From NCBI GenBank assembly GCA_934636305.1, contig CAKUAM010000001.1, forward strand, positions 17,442 through 81,441: a DNA stretch of 64,000 bases, in the 5' to 3' direction. The notes below the pieces were generated by a model. It saw nothing but the letters and a program-made list of their open reading frames with translations. It was not told where the DNA came from and did no database searches. Of the stretch, positions 16,197 through 25,018 are shown piece after piece. A program made the position numbers and the translations under genes. Origin of the DNA: an uncultured Oscillospiraceae bacterium (lineage in GTDB: Bacteria; Bacillota; Clostridia; Oscillospirales; Oscillospiraceae). The stretch's first letter is position 1; each line of letters opens with the position of its first letter.

Positions 16197-18188
16197 ATGC
16201 AGAGAATCGGTGTATTCGTATGCTGGTGCGGCAGCAATATTGCCGCAACCGTAGACGTGGAGAGAGTCTCACAGGCGCTTGCACAGGAACCTGGCGTTGT
16301 ATTCTCCACCAACTATCAATATATGTGTTCCCAGACCGGCCAGCAGATGATTCAGGATAAGATCCACGAGTATCATCTAACCGGTGTGGTCGTCTGTTCC
16401 TGTTCGCCGCGTATGCACGAGCAGACCTTCCGCAAGACCTGTCAGAAGGCCGGCCTCAACCCCTACATGGTTGAGATCGCCAACATCCGTGAGCAATGCT
16501 CCTGGATCCACAAGGACAAGGAGGCAGGCACAAAAAAGGCCATCATTCTCGGCCGCGCGGCGATTGCCAAGGTTCACCTGAACGCACCGCTCACCGCGGG
16601 CACCAGCCCTGTGACCAAGCGCGCGCTTGTCATCGGCGGCGGCATCGCCGGCATCCAGACTGCACTCGACATTGCAGAGGCCGGCTTTGAGGTCGATATC
16701 GTTGAAAAGCAGCCGACCATCGGCGGCAAAATGACGCAGATCGACAAAACCTTCCCGACGCTTGACTGCGCAGCCTGCATCCTGACACCGAAAATGGTGG
16801 ACTGCGCACAGAATGAAAAGATCCATATCTATTCCTATTCTGAGATTGAAGCCATCGGCGGCTTCGTCGGCAATTTCCACGTAAAGATCCGCCGGAAGGC
16901 GCGCTTCGTCAACGAAGATGTCTGTACCGGCTGCGGCGCCTGCACGGAAAAGTGTCCGCAGAAAAAGGTCCCGAACGAGTTTAACCTCGGCATGGACAAC
17001 CGCCGCGCCATCTATATCCCGTTTGCACAGGCAGTGCCGAAAGTCGCCACCATCGACCCCAACTACTGCAACATGCTCAAAAACGGCAAATGCGGCGTGT
17101 GCGCCAAGGTCTGCACCGCCGGCGCCATCGATTATAAGCAGCAGGATACATTTGTCGAGCAGGAATACGGCGCAATTGTCGCCGCGACGGGCTTCAATCC
17201 CATCGACCTGTCGAAATTTGACGAATTTGCCTACAGCCAGAGCCCGGATGTCGTGTCCTCACTGGAATTTGAGCGCCTCATGAACGCAGCCGGCCCCACA
17301 AGCGGCACGCTGCTCCGCCCGTCCGACGGCACGCATCCCAAGACCATCGTCTTTGTCCAGTGCGTGGGCTCCCGCTGCGACGGCGCAGAGAAGGGTAAGC
17401 CCTACTGCTCCAAGATCTGCTGCATGTACACGGCGAAGCACGCGATGCTCTGCCGCGAAAAATACCCGGATACGGACGTCTATGTGTTCTATATTGACGT
17501 GCGTACCCCCGGCAAGAACTTCGACGAGTTCTACCGCCGCGCGGTTGAGCAGTACGGCGTTCACTACATCAAGGGCATGGTCGGCAAGGTCACACCTGAA
17601 AACGGCAAGCTCAAGGTACAGGCGTCGGACCTGCTTGATAACCGTCAGCTTCACATTGACGCCGACATGGTCGTCCTGGCTGCGGCGATTGAGCCGGATA
17701 AATCTGCAAGACCGCTTGCAACCATGCTGACGGCCTCGATGGATACCAATGACTTCTTCACCGAGGCACATCCGAAGCTCCGCCCGGTTGAAAGCCCGAC
17801 CGCCGGTATTTTCCTGTCCGGTATGTGCCAGGGCCCGAAGGATATCCCGGAGACGGTTGCGCAGGCCTCCGCCGCCGCCGCCAAGGTCATCGGCCTTCTG
17901 TGCAAGGACAGCCTGACGTGCAACCCGTGCGTGGCACAGCCCGACGAGATGATGTGCAACGGCTGCTCCAACTGTGAAAAGGTCTGCCCCTACGGCGCAA
18001 TTACGTACATGGATAAAGAATTCCGAGGCCCGAACCGCACAACGCTCATCCGGCGCGTGGCGCAGGTCAATCCGGCCGTCTGTCAGGGCTGCGGTGCCTG
18101 CACCGTTGCATGCATGTCCGGCGCGATGGATCTCAAAGGCTTCTCCAACAAACAGATCATGGCGGAGGTGGATGCGATATGCAGATAA
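16197..18188 (+). CDS. hdrA: HdrA-like flavin subunit, predicted electron-bifurcation centre
   Basis: A 663-residue flavo-iron-sulfur protein, close to the length of methanogen HdrA. The N-terminal cysteine region (CSQTGQ, CSCSPRMHEQTF) is followed by an FAD-binding GGGIAGIQTALDIAEAG near residue 146. An inserted ferredoxin domain (CTGCGACTEKCP, then CNMLKNGKCGVCAKVC) and a C-terminal ferredoxin pair (CNGCSNCEKVCP, CQGCGACTVAC) complete it. In characterised Hdr complexes the HdrA FAD splits an electron pair between a high- and a low-potential acceptor. Preceded by AAGGAGGGG; overlaps the next gene by ten bases. The same role here is inferred from family and context. Confidence 0.93.
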   Translation: MQRIGVFVCWCGSNIAATVDVERVSQALAQEPGVVFSTNYQYMCSQTGQQMIQDKIHEYHLTGVVVCSCSPRMHEQTFRKTCQKAGLNPYMVEIANIREQCSWIHKDKEAGTKKAIILGRAAIAKVHLNAPLTAGTSPVTKRALVIGGGIAGIQTALDIAEAGFEVDIVEKQPTIGGKMTQIDKTFPTLDCAACILTPKMVDCAQNEKIHIYSYSEIEAIGGFVGNFHVKIRRKARFVNEDVCTGCGACTEKCPQKKVPNEFNLGMDNRRAIYIPFAQAVPKVATIDPNYCNMLKNGKCGVCAKVCTAGAIDYKQQDTFVEQEYGAIVAATGFNPIDLSKFDEFAYSQSPDVVSSLEFERLMNAAGPTSGTLLRPSDGTHPKTIVFVQCVGSRCDGAEKGKPYCSKICCMYTAKHAMLCREKYPDTDVYVFYIDVRTPGKNFDEFYRRAVEQYGVHYIKGMVGKVTPENGKLKVQASDLLDNRQLHIDADMVVLAAAIEPDKSARPLATMLTASMDTNDFFTEAHPKLRPVESPTAGIFLSGMCQGPKDIPETVAQASAAAAKVIGLLCKDSLTCNPCVAQPDEMMCNGCSNCEKVCPYGAITYMDKEFRGPNRTTLIRRVAQVNPAVCQGCGACTVACMSGAMDLKGFSNKQIMAEVDAICR

Positions 18189-18616
18189 ACGGCAACTGGA
18201 CCCCCACGATCGTAGCATTCTGCTGCAACTGGTGCTCGTATGCGGGCGCCGATCTGTCGGGTACGAACCGGCTGAGCTACCCGGCCAATGTAAAGATCAT
18301 CCGGATCCCTTGCTCATGCCGTCTGAACCCGATGTTCATCCTCCGTGCCTTCCAGCGCGGAGCCGACGGCGTCATTCTCTGCGGCTGCCACCCCGGCGAC
18401 TGCCACTATACAACCGGCAACTACTATGCCCGGCGCCGTATGACGCTGCTGTTCTCAATGCTGGATTTCCTCGGCATTGAGCGTGAGCGCACAAGAGTCG
18501 AATGGGTCTCGGCAGCGGAGGGCGCAAAATTTGCCGCCACCATGAATGACTTTGCCGCCACCATCACCAAACTCGGCGAAAACCGCAGACTGGAGGACCT
18601 CAGATGCAAGGAGTAA
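18179..18616 (+). CDS. MvhD/FlxD-like iron-sulfur subunit
   Basis: A 145-residue protein with the MvhD cysteine pattern: CCNWC near residue 16, CSC near 42, and CGCHPGDCHY near 64, which holds a [2Fe-2S] cluster in methanogen MvhD. This subunit passes electrons from a dehydrogenase or hydrogenase to HdrA. Start at 18179 lies inside the end of hdrA and follows GGCGGAGGTGG. The stop overlaps the next gene by 13 bases. Together with the three following genes it resembles FlxD of the FlxABCD-HdrABC NADH dehydrogenase described in anaerobic bacteria. Confidence 0.9.
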   Translation: MQINGNWTPTIVAFCCNWCSYAGADLSGTNRLSYPANVKIIRIPCSCRLNPMFILRAFQRGADGVILCGCHPGDCHYTTGNYYARRRMTLLFSMLDFLGIERERTRVEWVSAAEGAKFAATMNDFAATITKLGENRRLEDLRCKE

Positions 18617-19581
18617 AAGAAAAAGCCATCCAGCTTCTGACGGACGGCACCGTGGACCGCGTCATCGGCTGGAAAGCCGGCGAGTTTTTCTACGATTTGA
18701 CGCCTGCAGTGTTCACAAGCGCTGCAGCGGTTGAAAAAGAGTTCGTCTGGAGCGTATTCTGCGGCGCAAACCTGTCCAAATATCTGATTGCAGAATCGAG
18801 AAAGGGCGGCAAGGCCGCCGTATTCCTCAAGCCGTGCGACAGCTATTCCTTTGTACAGCTTCTGAAGGAGCACCGCATTCTGCGCGAAGCTGTTTACGCC
18901 GTCGGCGTCCAGTGTGACGGCATGTGTGACATGGAGGAAATCAAGGCCCATGGCCTGTCCGGCGTCACCGCTGTGACACAGGATGGCGAGGATCTGCACA
19001 TTTCCACGATCTATGGCGACGAAACCGTCAAAAAATCTGACGCACTGCTTCTCAAGTGCAAAACATGTAAAAGTAAGAAAGTCGCTGCATTCGACGAGCT
19101 TCTCGGCGAACAGGGCGAGGAAAACCCGGACTGCGGACGCTTTGACGAGGTTGCAAGGCTCGAGGCCATGACCCCGGACGAGCGCTATGCGTTCTGGCGC
19201 GGAGAGCTCTCGCGCTGCATCCGCTGCAACGCCTGCCGCAATGTCTGTCCTGCCTGCTCGTGTGAAAAATGCGTGTTTGACAACCATGATTCCGGCGTGG
19301 AAAACAAGGCCATCGCCGATTCGTTCGAGGAAAACATGTTCCACATCATTCGTGCGTTCCACGTGGTTTCCCGCTGCACCGACTGCGGCGAATGCTCAAG
19401 AGTCTGTCCGCAGCACATCCCGCTGCACCTGCTCAACCGGAAATTCATCAAGGATATCAACGAACTCTACGGCGAATATCAGGCCGGTGCGGACTTCGAT
19501 TCCCGCCCACCGCTCATGGATTTCCGCAAGGACGACTGTGAGCCGTCCGTGATCTATGAAAGAGGAGGTGACGGACAATGA
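18604..19581 (+). CDS. Flx-type 4Fe-4S subunit (FdhB/F420-dehydrogenase-beta-like)
   Basis: A 325-residue soluble iron-sulfur protein. The N-terminal half resembles the beta-subunit family of F420-dependent hydrogenases and dehydrogenases (FLKPCDSYSFVQLLKEHRI, GVQCDGMCD). The C-terminal half has two clusters: CIRCNACRNVCPAC near residue 206 and CTDCGECSRVCPQHIP near 258. It belongs to the FlxB/FlxC pair, but which of the two letters applies is not decided here. It overlaps both neighbours by a few bases, so the subunits should be made in fixed proportions. Confidence 0.82.
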   Translation: MQGVKEKAIQLLTDGTVDRVIGWKAGEFFYDLTPAVFTSAAAVEKEFVWSVFCGANLSKYLIAESRKGGKAAVFLKPCDSYSFVQLLKEHRILREAVYAVGVQCDGMCDMEEIKAHGLSGVTAVTQDGEDLHISTIYGDETVKKSDALLLKCKTCKSKKVAAFDELLGEQGEENPDCGRFDEVARLEAMTPDERYAFWRGELSRCIRCNACRNVCPACSCEKCVFDNHDSGVENKAIADSFEENMFHIIRAFHVVSRCTDCGECSRVCPQHIPLHLLNRKFIKDINELYGEYQAGADFDSRPPLMDFRKDDCEPSVIYERGGDGQ

Positions 19582-20600
19582 AGCAGCTTCCCGTTTCTTC
19601 GCTGCAGCAGCTGTTTGCCGCAATTGCCGCACAGCAGAAGCTTTATATCCCGGCTGACGATGCAGCCGGTCAGGCAAGCTTCACCGTCTGGCAGGAGGGG
19701 CTGTCTCTGACGCAGAAGCTCAATACTGTCCGCTCCGCCAAGGATCTGTTTTTCCCGCAGGTTGAAAATCTGGTCGGCTTCCGCGTAACCGGCAAGCAGC
19801 TGGAGCTTTTGGAAACACGCAATCCCGCAGAGCCGTTTGTGCTGTTCGGTGTGCGTGCATGCGACGCAAGAAGCTTTGAGATTCTGGACAGGGTATTCCT
19901 GTCTGAGCCGCAGGACACCTATTATGCCGCCCGCCGGCAGAATGGCACAGTCATTACGCTGGCCTGCACAAGGCCGGAGGAGACCTGCTTCTGCCAGTCC
20001 TTCGGCATCGATCCTGCGCAGCCGCAGGGCGATATCAGCTGCTGGCTGGAGGGTGACAGCCTGTATTGGCAGGCCAACACGGAAAAGGGCGAGGCCCTGA
20101 CCGCGGCGCTTTCCCTGCTGAAAGATGCCGATGATGGTGCCGTCCAGGCACAGAGAAGCCGCACGCACGCGCTTCTTGAAAAGCTGCCGCTGGCAGAGCT
20201 GGATCTGTCGGCTGCCGGTGTCGGCAAGACCAAGGCGCTCTTTGACCGTCCCGAGTGGAAGCAGCTGTCGGAAAGCTGTCTTGGCTGCGGCACCTGTACC
20301 TTTGTCTGCCCGACCTGTCAGTGCTACGACATCAAGGAATTTGACTCCGGCAAGTGTGTGCGGCGGTTCCGCTGCTGGGACAGCTGCATGTACTCGGACT
20401 TCACCAAAATGTCCGCCGGTCAGCCGCGCCCGACGCAGCTTGAGCGGTTCCGCCAGCGCTTTATGCATAAGCTGGTCTATTTCCCGGATAACAACGACGG
20501 GATCTTTGGCTGTGTCGGCTGCGGCCGGTGCCTGGCCAAGTGCCCGATCCATATGAACATTGTAAAAGTCATCAAAACGCTTGGGGAGGAACACGCATGA
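19578..20600 (+). CDS. Flx-type 4Fe-4S subunit (AsrA/hydrogenase-B-like)
   Basis: A 340-residue iron-sulfur protein resembling subunit A of anaerobic sulfite reductase and the beta subunit of soluble hydrogenases. The N-terminal region contains FVLFGVRACDARSFEILDRVF, then a Cys-containing segment (CTRPEETCFC). Two [4Fe-4S] motifs lie in the C-terminal half: CLGCGTCTFVCPTCQC near residue 235 and CVGCGRCLAKCP near 315. It most likely relays electrons from the NADH-oxidising FlxA-like subunit to the MvhD-like subunit. ATGA overlaps on both sides. Confidence 0.83.
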   Translation: MKQLPVSSLQQLFAAIAAQQKLYIPADDAAGQASFTVWQEGLSLTQKLNTVRSAKDLFFPQVENLVGFRVTGKQLELLETRNPAEPFVLFGVRACDARSFEILDRVFLSEPQDTYYAARRQNGTVITLACTRPEETCFCQSFGIDPAQPQGDISCWLEGDSLYWQANTEKGEALTAALSLLKDADDGAVQAQRSRTHALLEKLPLAELDLSAAGVGKTKALFDRPEWKQLSESCLGCGTCTFVCPTCQCYDIKEFDSGKCVRRFRCWDSCMYSDFTKMSAGQPRPTQLERFRQRFMHKLVYFPDNNDGIFGCVGCGRCLAKCPIHMNIVKVIKTLGEEHA

Positions 20601-21424
20601 GAAATGATCCATTGATCCCCAATATTGCCGTCGTCACGGACATCCGCGTCGACACGCCGGACGTCAAAACGTTCCGTGTGGTCGGCCTTGACGGTAAAAA
20701 GCCCTTTGTCCATATCCCCGGCCAGTGTGCCATGCTTTCCATGCCGGGCGTCGGCGAGGCGCTGTTCTCCATCACCTCCAGCCCGACGCTGGAGGACTAT
20801 GTGGAGTTCTCCATCAAAAAATGCGGCTGCGTGACCGAATGGCTTCACGCCATGGAGCCCGGCCAGCAGATTACCGTCCGCGGCCCCTACGGCAACGGGT
20901 TCCCGGTCGACACCGCCTTTGCCGGCAAGGATCTTCTGTTCATCGCGGGCGGCATTGGCCTTGCGCCCTTGCACTCGGTCATCAACTACTGCCGCCACTA
21001 CCGCGACCGCTACGGCAAGATTGACATTGTCTACGGCTCCCGCTCGAAGGAAGATCTGGTCGACTTCCCGGAGATTGCGAACGTCTGGTGCAAGGAAGCC
21101 GGCATCAATGTCCATCTGACCATCGACCGCGAGCAGCCGGAATGGGACGGCCATGTCGGCTTTGTCCCGAACTATGTCAAGGAGCTCGGCTTCACGACCG
21201 ACAAGACCGTCGTAATGTGCGGCCCTCCCATCATGATCAAGTTCACGCTGGCAGGACTTATGGAGCTCGGCTTTGCACGTGAGCAGGTTTACACCACGAT
21301 GGAGCTCAAAATGAAATGTGGCCTTGGCAAGTGCGGTCGCTGCAACATCGGCGATAAATACGTCTGCAAGGACGGCCCGGTGTTCCGTTTTGACCAGCTC
21401 GACGAGCTGCCGAATGAGTATTAA
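20597..21424 (+). CDS. FlxA-like NAD(P)H:acceptor flavoprotein
   Basis: A 275-residue ferredoxin-NADP reductase-fold subunit. The FAD-binding region has FSITSSP and VRGPYGNGFP; the nucleotide-binding region has LLFIAGGIGLAPL and GSRSKEDLVD; the C-terminus has a [2Fe-2S] motif (CGLGKCGRCNIG with a further Cys in YVCKDGPVF), as in PyrK, AsrB and FlxA. This is the likely entry point for NADH electrons. The ATG at 20597 overlaps the previous stop and has GGGGAGGA upstream. Confidence 0.88.
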   Translation: MRNDPLIPNIAVVTDIRVDTPDVKTFRVVGLDGKKPFVHIPGQCAMLSMPGVGEALFSITSSPTLEDYVEFSIKKCGCVTEWLHAMEPGQQITVRGPYGNGFPVDTAFAGKDLLFIAGGIGLAPLHSVINYCRHYRDRYGKIDIVYGSRSKEDLVDFPEIANVWCKEAGINVHLTIDREQPEWDGHVGFVPNYVKELGFTTDKTVVMCGPPIMIKFTLAGLMELGFAREQVYTTMELKMKCGLGKCGRCNIGDKYVCKDGPVFRFDQLDELPNEY

Positions 21425-21436
21425 AGGAGAACAGGT

Positions 21437-22111
21437 ATGGAAAATATGGTGACGGTTTTCCTGTTCGGCAAAAAATATGAGGTGCCGGACAGTCTGACCA
21501 TCATGGAAGCAATGGAATATTCCGGTTATCAGCTTGTGCGCGGCTGCGGCTGCCGCAACGGCTTCTGCGGCGCGTGCGCTACCATCTACCGCATCGCCGG
21601 CGACCGGGAGCTGAAGGCGTGCCTCGCATGCTCGACGCGTGTAGAGAATAACATGTACGTGGCAACGCTGCCGTTTTTCCCGCTGGTCAAGGAAGTTTAC
21701 GACATGGAGAAGCTGCAGCCGACCCAGATGGTCATGATGCAGCTGTACCCGGAGATTTACGCCTGCGTCGGCTGCAACGCCTGCACCAAGGCCTGCACGC
21801 AGGGGCTGAACGTCATGCAGTACATCGCCTACGCCCAGCGCGGCGAATTTGACAAGTGCGCAGAGGAATCCTTTGACTGTGTCATGTGCGGTGTATGCTC
21901 GTCCCGCTGTCCCGCAGGTATTTCCCATCCGCAGGTCGCCATGCTGGCCCGGCGTCTGAACGGCAAATATATCGCCCCGCACTGCGCGCATCTGGATGAG
22001 CGCGTGCAGGAGATCAAGGACGGCAAGTTCGAGGCGCTTATCGAAAGCCTCATGGAAAAACCGCTTGACGAGATCAAAGAGCTTTACAACCACCGCGAGA
22101 TTGAAAAGTAA
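21437..22111 (+). CDS. frdB: FrdB/SdhB-like iron-sulfur protein
   Basis: A 224-residue protein. The N-terminal part is a plant-type [2Fe-2S] ferredoxin fold (CGCRNGFCGAC at 37-47, then ACLAC at 61-65); the C-terminal part has two further motifs, CVGCNACTKACTQG near 114 and CVMCGVCSSRCPAG near 150. This matches the iron-sulfur subunit of fumarate reductases, although the second and third motifs are both of the 4Fe-4S kind. It lies directly before the flavoprotein. No gene for a membrane anchor or cytochrome b subunit is present, so the pair should be cytosolic. Confidence 0.82.
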   Translation: MENMVTVFLFGKKYEVPDSLTIMEAMEYSGYQLVRGCGCRNGFCGACATIYRIAGDRELKACLACSTRVENNMYVATLPFFPLVKEVYDMEKLQPTQMVMMQLYPEIYACVGCNACTKACTQGLNVMQYIAYAQRGEFDKCAEESFDCVMCGVCSSRCPAGISHPQVAMLARRLNGKYIAPHCAHLDERVQEIKDGKFEALIESLMEKPLDEIKELYNHREIEK

Positions 22112-22125
22112 GCAGGAGGCAGACT

Positions 22126-23742
22126 ATGTATCACGATCAGAATATGCAGGCCTCCATCCGCAAGGTGGAAGCTGCCCGCCAGGAAAACATCAAGCTGGAT
22201 CCCCGCCGCATGACAGCGGACGAAAAGGACGTACTTTTAAAGAAATTCCATCCCGACTACCGCACCGAGCAGTTCACCGAGCTGCGCTTCGGCCCCAACA
22301 AGGGCCAGAAGGTTCCGCTGGAGCTGGCAGAGCTCCTGGAGGGTCAGTCACGCATCCTGCATGAGACGTTTGACCTTACGAAGCCTGATTACGAGGCGGA
22401 CGTGCTCATCATCGGCGGCGGCGGCGCAGGCTGCTCTGCAGCCATCGAGGCCAGCAAGGCCGGCGCGAAGGTCATCATTGTCACAAAGCTCCGCATGGGC
22501 GACGCCAACACCATGATGGCTGAGGGCGGCATTCAGGCTGCCGACAAGCCGAACGACTCTCCCGCTCAGCACTTCCTCGACGCCTACGGCGGCGGTCATT
22601 TTGCCGCGCAGAAGGATCTGCTCTATAAGCTTGTCACAGATGCCCCGGAGGCCATTGCCTGGCTGTCCGATCTTGGCGTGGAGTTTGACAAGGCGCCGGA
22701 CGGCACTATGATTACCACCCACGGCGGCGGCACCTCCCGCAAGCGTATGCACGCGGCCAAGGACTACTCCGGCGCGGAGATCATGCGCACGCTGCGCGAT
22801 GAGGTTCTCAACCGCGGCATCCAGGTTGTCGACTTCACCTCTGCCGTTGAGCTCATCAAGGACGACGCCGGCCACTGCGCGGGTGCAGTCCTGCTCAATA
22901 TGGAGACAAAGGAGCTGATGGTTGCGAAGGCAAAAACCGTCATCCTCGCCACCGGCGGTGCAGGCCGGCTCCACTATCAGGGCTTCCCGACCTCCAACCA
23001 CTATGGCGCAACAGCCGACGGTCTTGTGCTTGGCTACCGCGCAGGGGCAAAGCTTCTTTATCCGGATACCCTGCAGTACCATCCCACCGGCGCAGCCTAT
23101 CCTGCACAGATCTACGGCGCGCTCGTCACCGAGAAGGTGCGCTCCGTCGGCGCTATGCTCGTCAACTGCGACGGCGAGGTCTTTATGAACCCGCTGGAAA
23201 CGCGCGACGTGGCCGCAGCTTCCATCATCCGGGAATGCACCGAGCGCGGCAAGGGCGTTAAGACGCCCGCCGGTCAGGCTGTCTGGCTCGATACCCCGAT
23301 GATTGAGCTCAAAAACGGAGCCGGCACCATTGAAAAGCGGATTCCCGCCATGATGCGGATGTTCGCCAAGCATGGCATCGACATCCGGAAGGAGCCCATT
23401 CTGGTCTATCCGACGCTGCATTACCAGAACGGCGGCCTGCATATCACACCGGACGGCCAGACCGATGTTGAAAATCTGTTTGCAGCCGGCGAGGTCGTTG
23501 GCGGCATCCATGGCCGCAACCGCCTGATGGGCAACAGTCTGCTCGACGTGATCGTCTTTGGCCGCAACGCGGGCCAGCACGCCACCGAGAAGGCAAAATC
23601 CGTACAGGTGGGCACGCTGACACTCGGCCATGTGGCGGCATTTGAAGAAGAAAAGGCGCAGGCAGGCGTGCATGACGACCACCTTTCGCCGCAGCTGCTG
23701 CCCGACTATGCAAGAAAGCTGCATACCATACAGGAAAAATGA
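22126..23742 (+). CDS. frdA: Fumarate reductase-like flavoprotein, soluble type
   Basis: A 538-residue FAD enzyme of the fumarate reductase/succinate dehydrogenase/aspartate oxidase family. An extra N-terminal segment of about 88 residues precedes the FAD motif IIGGGGAGCSAA (95-106). Substrate-site motifs are kept: YHPTG, ETRDVAAASI with the catalytic-type Arg, LHYQNGG, and GRNRLMGNSLLD. Asn128 replaces the His that carries covalent FAD in membrane-bound enzymes, so the FAD should be bound non-covalently. Reduction of fumarate to succinate is favoured by the upstream mdh and fumC; another alkene substrate cannot be ruled out. Confidence 0.87.
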   Translation: MYHDQNMQASIRKVEAARQENIKLDPRRMTADEKDVLLKKFHPDYRTEQFTELRFGPNKGQKVPLELAELLEGQSRILHETFDLTKPDYEADVLIIGGGGAGCSAAIEASKAGAKVIIVTKLRMGDANTMMAEGGIQAADKPNDSPAQHFLDAYGGGHFAAQKDLLYKLVTDAPEAIAWLSDLGVEFDKAPDGTMITTHGGGTSRKRMHAAKDYSGAEIMRTLRDEVLNRGIQVVDFTSAVELIKDDAGHCAGAVLLNMETKELMVAKAKTVILATGGAGRLHYQGFPTSNHYGATADGLVLGYRAGAKLLYPDTLQYHPTGAAYPAQIYGALVTEKVRSVGAMLVNCDGEVFMNPLETRDVAAASIIRECTERGKGVKTPAGQAVWLDTPMIELKNGAGTIEKRIPAMMRMFAKHGIDIRKEPILVYPTLHYQNGGLHITPDGQTDVENLFAAGEVVGGIHGRNRLMGNSLLDVIVFGRNAGQHATEKAKSVQVGTLTLGHVAAFEEEKAQAGVHDDHLSPQLLPDYARKLHTIQEK

Positions 23743-23758
23743 CAGGGGATAACAGAAA

Positions 23759-24970
23759 ATGAGCGTATCGATCAACTCCGCGAACTTCCTGATGCTTTCT
23801 GTATTTGCAATTGCTGCTGTCGGATATCTGCTGGGCCGGATCACCATCAAGGAGATCAGCCTCGGTACAGCCGGTGTTTTCGTCATCGCACTTGCATACG
23901 GTGCATTCTTTGGTTCGCATTTCAATTCCAAGTTTTTCATTGAGGAAATCAACTATGCCTCCCAGGCGCTGAAGATTGTCGAAAATCTGGGTCTTGTGTT
24001 CTTTGTCACTTCGGTTGGCTTCATTGCCGGCCCGAATTTCTTCAAGAACATGAAGCACAATTTCAAATCCTACGTCATGCTGGGGCTTGTGATTATCCTT
24101 TCCGGCGGCATCGCTGCTGTTTTGTGCCTGCTTGTTGGCCGCGCCATTGAAGCTGGCGGCGCGGGCTATGACCCCAAGCAGCTGACTGCAATGATTGCGG
24201 GCCTTCTGGCCGGCTCTCTGACCTCGACGCCGGCCTTCTCCGCCACGAAGGAGGCTGTTGCTGCCCAGTATCAGGACGCTGTCACCGTCGGCTACGGCAT
24301 TGCATATCTGTTCGGCGTCATTGGTGTGGTACTGTTTGTACAGCTGATGCCGCGCATTGTGCACGCAAATCTCGACGAGGAGCGCAAGAAGATCACACAT
24401 GTGGAAACCGGTGACGTTTCCAAATATAAGGGGAAGCTCATTGAATTTGATGATTTCGGCTTTACGTCCTTCGCCATCGCGGCGGTGCTCGGCATCCTGC
24501 TGGGCTCCATCAAGCTCTTTAACTTCTTCTCCCTGACCACGACCGGCGGTGCGCTGCTCGTTTCGCTGGTGTTCGGTCACTTCGGCCACATCGGCCGGGC
24601 AGACCTCATGCCCAGCAAAAAGGTTCTGGAGACGTTCCGTGAGCTCGGTCTAATGGTCTTTCTGATCGGTGCCGGCGTTTCCGGCGGCATGAGCTTTGTC
24701 CGTTATTTCAAGCCGATCTACTTCCTCTACGGCATGTTCATGACACTGGTTCCGATGGTTATCGGCTATGTCATCGCCAAGAAGGTCCTCAAGATGAATC
24801 TTCTGAACATTCTTGGCTCCATCACCGGCGGCATGACCTCCACGCCCGCTCTCGGTACCCTCATCCATGTGGCAGGCACCAGCAATGTGGCATCGGCCTA
24901 CGCCGCGACCTATCCCATCGCGCTCATTGCCGTGGTGCTGATTTCCCAGCTGCTTGTCCGGCTGTTCTAA
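23759..24970 (+). CDS. AspT/YidE-family antiporter, short form; probable C4-dicarboxylate exchanger
   Basis: A 403-residue membrane protein with about ten hydrophobic segments. It carries the two repeat motifs of the aspartate:alanine exchanger superfamily: AGLLAGSLTSTPAFSAT near residue 150 and GSITGGMTSTPALG near 358. It lacks the central TrkA-C regulatory domains that make most family members about 550 residues long. As the last gene of the mdh-fum-hdr-flx-frd operon it probably exports succinate or swaps it for malate, fumarate or aspartate. The substrate is inferred from context only. Confidence 0.8.
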   Translation: MSVSINSANFLMLSVFAIAAVGYLLGRITIKEISLGTAGVFVIALAYGAFFGSHFNSKFFIEEINYASQALKIVENLGLVFFVTSVGFIAGPNFFKNMKHNFKSYVMLGLVIILSGGIAAVLCLLVGRAIEAGGAGYDPKQLTAMIAGLLAGSLTSTPAFSATKEAVAAQYQDAVTVGYGIAYLFGVIGVVLFVQLMPRIVHANLDEERKKITHVETGDVSKYKGKLIEFDDFGFTSFAIAAVLGILLGSIKLFNFFSLTTTGGALLVSLVFGHFGHIGRADLMPSKKVLETFRELGLMVFLIGAGVSGGMSFVRYFKPIYFLYGMFMTLVPMVIGYVIAKKVLKMNLLNILGSITGGMTSTPALGTLIHVAGTSNVASAYAATYPIALIAVVLISQLLVRLF

Positions 24971-24982
24971 GTTCTAAGCTAT

Positions 24983-25018
24983 AAAAAAATCGCTGCAGAA
25001 GCTCTGCAGCGATTTTTT
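24983..25018. terminator. Bidirectional terminator between the large operon and the secA unit
   Basis: 11-bp perfect stem (24989-24999 with 25003-25013, loop AGC) flanked by an A-run on the left and a T-run on the right, so it works on both strands. It overlaps the stop codon of the minus-strand lipoprotein gene. Confidence 0.88.
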
